This document shows, one piece after another, positions 61,867 to 64,000 of a stretch of DNA of 64,000 bases (positions are counted from its first letter, which is position 1; each line of letters starts with the position of its first letter). This DNA is from Alistipes sp. (GTDB lineage Bacteria; Bacteroidota; Bacteroidia; Bacteroidales; Rikenellaceae). The translations under genes and the position numbers were made by a program. Location of the stretch: contig JAGAOZ010000007.1 of the NCBI GenBank assembly GCA_017623505.1, positions 1-64,000 on the forward strand, written 5' to 3'. Below the pieces are notes generated by a model. The model searched no databases, was not told the origin of the DNA, and saw only the letters and a list, made by a program, of their open reading frames with translations.

Positions 61867-62465
61867 TACTCACTGAATTTATGATTAAGAATATGTCCTG
61901 GGATAACCATCATCACCAAGAATATCGCCGCAAAGATAAGAATATCCCAGCCAAACCACAAATCGGGCATAAATTTATCAATAGCAGGGAAGATAAGCGA
62001 GGTAAGCATACCGATAAAGCCTCCCCACATTGTTACTTTGTGGCTGATAACCAGACCTGTGATAAGTGTTCCCATACCCATCGTCAGCACCACCAAGAAT
62101 AGCAGAGGTATTTGATATACCAAAGCTGCAAGGTACAACCACACGAACGACACACCAAAGACAATCCATATTGCCGACACCACCCTATCCAGATAGTTTC
62201 GACCTCCTCTCTCACGGTCGTTCTTACGACAGAAAATCATCATAAGTAGCCAACCCAAAATCGGAATAGCAAACCAACCAAACAACAAGATTTTTGGCAA
62301 GTTGCAATACAGAACAAAAAATTCAAAAATAGAAACCAAAACTGCGATATAACCCCAAATCAAAAAAGGTGTACCGGAATTACGCGCGAGACGATGACGC
62401 GAATCGTTAATCATCTGCGAAATCAGCGAGAGGCTCTGGGCCTCGTTCATCTTCAAGTTTTCCAT
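61866..62465 (-). CDS. Conserved membrane protein coupled to an HTH_34 regulator
   Basis: 199 residues. After a polar N-terminus (about 1-30) come about five or six hydrophobic helices (from FLIWGYIAVLVSIFEFFVLY onward). There is no catalytic motif I recognise. Small membrane proteins of this type are commonly encoded immediately upstream of HTH_34 regulators in Bacteroidota, so a regulatory or sensor role is plausible. Minus-strand TATATTTG at 62564-62571 may be the -7 box. Confidence 0.75.
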   Translation of the reverse strand: MENLKMNEAQSLSLISQMINDSRHRLARNSGTPFLIWGYIAVLVSIFEFFVLYCNLPKILLFGWFAIPILGWLLMMIFCRKNDRERGGRNYLDRVVSAIWIVFGVSFVWLYLAALVYQIPLLFLVVLTMGMGTLITGLVISHKVTMWGGFIGMLTSLIFPAIDKFMPDLWFGWDILIFAAIFLVMMVIPGHILNHKFSE

Positions 62466-62563
62466 ACGAAACAGAGGTTTTAAGTTACCAAATCAACATT
62501 TTTACGAACGAAACGAGGTGTTTTAGGTACCATTTCACACCCAATTTGCCGCCTTTTCAATTG

Positions 62564-62571
62564 CAAATATA
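62564..62571 (-). promoter_or_regulatory. Possible -7 box (TATATTTG) of the membrane protein/regulator pair
   Basis: A perfect minus-strand TAnnTTTG about 100 bases upstream of the ATG at 62465; no good -33 element. Confidence 0.4.
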
Positions 62572-62638
62572 AAGTAGTTTATTTTATAAACCTAATAAAA
62601 TGGGCAAAAATTTTAGGGGTGGATGAAAATTTTTACGA

Positions 62639-62725
62639 AGCAAGGGCAGGCAGTGAAGATGGCAAGGGCAGGCGGTGGAGATGGCAAGGGCAGGCGGTGG
62701 AGATGGCGAGATTGGTGGCTGGGAT
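62639..62725 (+). repeat. 22-bp tandem repeat, about four copies
   Basis: Units at 62639-62660, 62661-62682, 62683-62704 and a diverged 62705-62725 share GGCAAGGGCAGGCGGTGGAG followed by AT; copies 2 and 3 are identical. No gene covers it. The rest of 62466-63032 is AT-rich and holds no supported gene. Confidence 0.8.
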
Positions 62726-63032
62726 GGCAAAGCCGTTAGGAGAATAAATTCTAAAGGCCAATAAAAATAAAAAACCAAAACAGCAATTATATATTAAAGT
62801 AATGCCAACAAAAGATGGGAAAATACAGCGCCATAAACACAATGTATAAAAAAAGAGGGCTGGACTCACGCATCCCCCTCCTATGTCATATTCCTCGCAA
62901 ATGAGTGCCTTGGCGTGAAATGAGCCATTCCCAATAATGGAATATTGACATCGCAAAAATAAATAATAAAAACTATAAAAACAATAAACGGCGGTGAAAC
63001 GGCGGTAAGATACACGCAGAAATCGGTTAGCA

Positions 63033-63206
63033 ATGTCAAACAACAAGAACATAGCAGAGGATGGTAGGGCTACACGATTTTCGTCAACTAATCAACCAGC
63101 CAATAGGGGACGTAAGAAGTCGCTATACAAGCGATTGAAAGAGTTGGTAAAGAAAAACGATGTTCAGCTCACAAAGGAGGATTTCTGTAAAATTGAGTGT
63201 GTTTGA
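63033..63206 (+). CDS. Small 57-residue protein, DUF5681/phage-packaging-like N-terminus
   Basis: Starts MSNNKNIAEDGRATRF and contains NQPANRGRKKSLYKRLKELV, a basic segment like the start of DUF5681/terminase-small-subunit-like proteins, whose N-termini carry an F-x-x-x-NQ-x-x-GR pattern. It is much shorter than those and stops at TGA 63204-63206, so it may be a truncated relic or a small independent gene. No clear ribosome site or promoter. On the plus strand, against all neighbours. Confidence 0.5.
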   Translation: MSNNKNIAEDGRATRFSSTNQPANRGRKKSLYKRLKELVKKNDVQLTKEDFCKIECV

Positions 63207-63255
63207 TATGTCTAAGATACAAATTCAAAAGCAAATTATAGTATAAGGTATGGCG

Positions 63256-63708
63256 TTACAGCATCATAGCCAGTATTGGGATGGGGAGTTTGCCGGAGAG
63301 GGTGAGCAAGATATCGCTCGAATAGGTGGAGCGGCCACGGTAGATGTGCTTGGAGTCGATAGTATAGAGCGTATCGCTTGAATAGGTCGAACGGCCTTTA
63401 TAAAGGCGTAAGCCATCCCACGTAAGGACCACATCGCTCGAATAGTTGGAACGCCCACGATAGATATATTTTCCGTCCCAAGTAGCCAATATATCACTCG
63501 AATAGGTGGAGTTACCTTGATAGAGATATTTGCCGTCCCAGGTGTATAAAATATCGCTTGAGTAGGTTGAATTACCGCGATAGAGATGCTTGCCGTCCCA
63601 CGTATAAAGCACGTCAGACGAATAAGTTGAATTGCCACGATAGACCCTACTCTGCGCAAAGCCACAAAGCGGAATCAAGGCAAACAATATGAGCAGAAAC
63701 TTTCTCAT
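63256..63708 (-). CDS. Secreted protein made of six 20-residue repeats (YRGxSTYSSD type)
   Basis: 150 residues. A signal peptide ends GFAQ (about residue 19), followed by six head-to-tail repeats of exactly 20 residues, consensus xxYRGNSTYSSDILYTWDGK, and a 10-residue hydrophobic tail. The DNA repeat unit is 60 bp, with copies diverged enough that selection on protein sequence is visible (YSSD kept in all six). The repeat looks like a beta-hairpin unit that could form a solenoid or propeller-like fibre. I do not recognise the family. It lies 23 bases downstream of another small gene and is probably in an operon with it. Confidence 0.8.
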   Translation of the reverse strand: MRKFLLILFALIPLCGFAQSRVYRGNSTYSSDVLYTWDGKHLYRGNSTYSSDILYTWDGKYLYQGNSTYSSDILATWDGKYIYRGRSNYSSDVVLTWDGLRLYKGRSTYSSDTLYTIDSKHIYRGRSTYSSDILLTLSGKLPIPILAMML

Positions 63709-63731
63709 AGTGCAGTCATACTACCCAAAAA

Positions 63732-64000
63732 CTATTGTGGTTTTTTCATACAATAGCTCTCTGCAACATAGTACTTACCGTCGTACTCATGGATACTCAG
63801 CTCCACACGTTTTCTCCTATCTCCATCTTGATAGAAATGAGCCTCATAAACCTTCTCCTTTTCCCAAATACCCTCGACGATATCCTCTCCCTCAGGGATT
63901 TTCTTATTTTGTGGGTCTGCCGTATAGTTAGGGTTATTGTTAAACTCATCAAGCATATCATTGAATAGTTTTCCTACCTCATCTGCTGTACACATATACT
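63732..64000 (-). CDS. Hypothetical protein, 5' end cut by or close to the window edge
   Basis: The frame is open from the stop at 63732 to the window end; an ATG at 63995 would give 87 residues without a signal peptide, so the gene probably begins outside. The visible part is polar and acidic (FNDMLDEFNNNPNYTAD, then a C-terminal VELSIHEYDGKYYVAESY). No recognised domain. It precedes the 20-residue-repeat protein gene by 23 bases, suggesting an operon of small secreted or envelope proteins. Confidence 0.65.
   Translation of the reverse strand, partial: YMCTADEVGKLFNDMLDEFNNNPNYTADPQNKKIPEGEDIVEGIWEKEKVYEAHFYQDGDRRKRVELSIHEYDGKYYVAESYCMKKPQ

Noticed and set aside
62633-63052. Minus-strand 139-codon frame
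   Set aside because: Phe/Tyr/Cys-rich, crosses the non-coding 22-bp tandem repeat, no ribosome site or family similarity.
63280-63660. 60-bp tandem repeats as a CRISPR or VNTR array
   Set aside because: They are in frame, encode a conserved 20-residue protein repeat behind a signal peptide, and have no spacer structure.

Overview
The window is a stretch of a Bacteroidales (phylum Bacteroidota) chromosome, probably from a gut organism related to Alistipes/Rikenellaceae; the phylum call is strong and the genus call is weak. Evidence for the phylum: many promoters carry the Bacteroidota -33/-7 signature (TTTG, about 19 bases, TAnnTTTG). There are surface lipoproteins with acidic residues just after the lipobox, Fibrobacter-paralogous and DUF6562-like secreted proteins, a Bacteroidota-type Rho with a long low-complexity insert, and two Dcp-type M3 peptidases. 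No rRNA, CRISPR array, insertion sequence or prophage was found.

Layout. 0-6.4 kb: end of a GGGtGRT-family gene, a Asp/Pro/Asn-repeat lipoprotein, then ppa, sdaA, a pRiA4b-ORF3-like gene, miaA and tRNA-Leu(UAA). 6.4-7.1 kb: a gene-free stretch holding a decayed partial copy of that tRNA and inverted repeats. 7.1-16 kb: two surface lipoproteins, a choloylglycine-hydrolase-family amidase, an acyltransferase, a DUF362 protein and a threonine aldolase. 16-31.5 kb: an acyl-CoA ligase with lepA, a UbiA-type prenyltransferase with a DMT transporter, pheT, a nucleoside permease-like MFS gene, tRNA-Gln(CUG), tandem M3 peptidases and rsmE.

31.6-38.8 kb is the most interesting part: a six-gene operon resembling hydrogenase-4/formate hydrogenlyase and complex I. 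The membrane ion-pumping subunits look intact. The large subunit has lost all four NiFe-binding cysteines. The small subunit is fused to a half-ferredoxin and has lost all four ligands of the proximal FeS cluster. Only one [4Fe-4S] motif remains. It is not a hydrogenase and looks like an extreme form of the poorly understood Ehr (energy-converting hydrogenase-related) complexes.

39-55 kb is mostly housekeeping: a small 2[4Fe-4S] ferredoxin, serS, a U32 family protein, a methyltransferase, paired half-size chromate transporters, a NamZ-like DUF1343 lipoprotein, prfB with its +1 programmed frameshift, cysS, a large DUF2723 membrane protein, an S1/P1 nuclease and rho. 55-64 kb is accessory: a third large DUF6562-like beta-helix lipoprotein, a Fibrobacter-paralogous-domain protein, three copies of an intergenic repeat abutting a cyclophilin gene, a regulator/membrane-protein pair, a short 22-bp tandem repeat, a 57-codon orphan gene and a secreted protein made of six exact 20-residue repeats.
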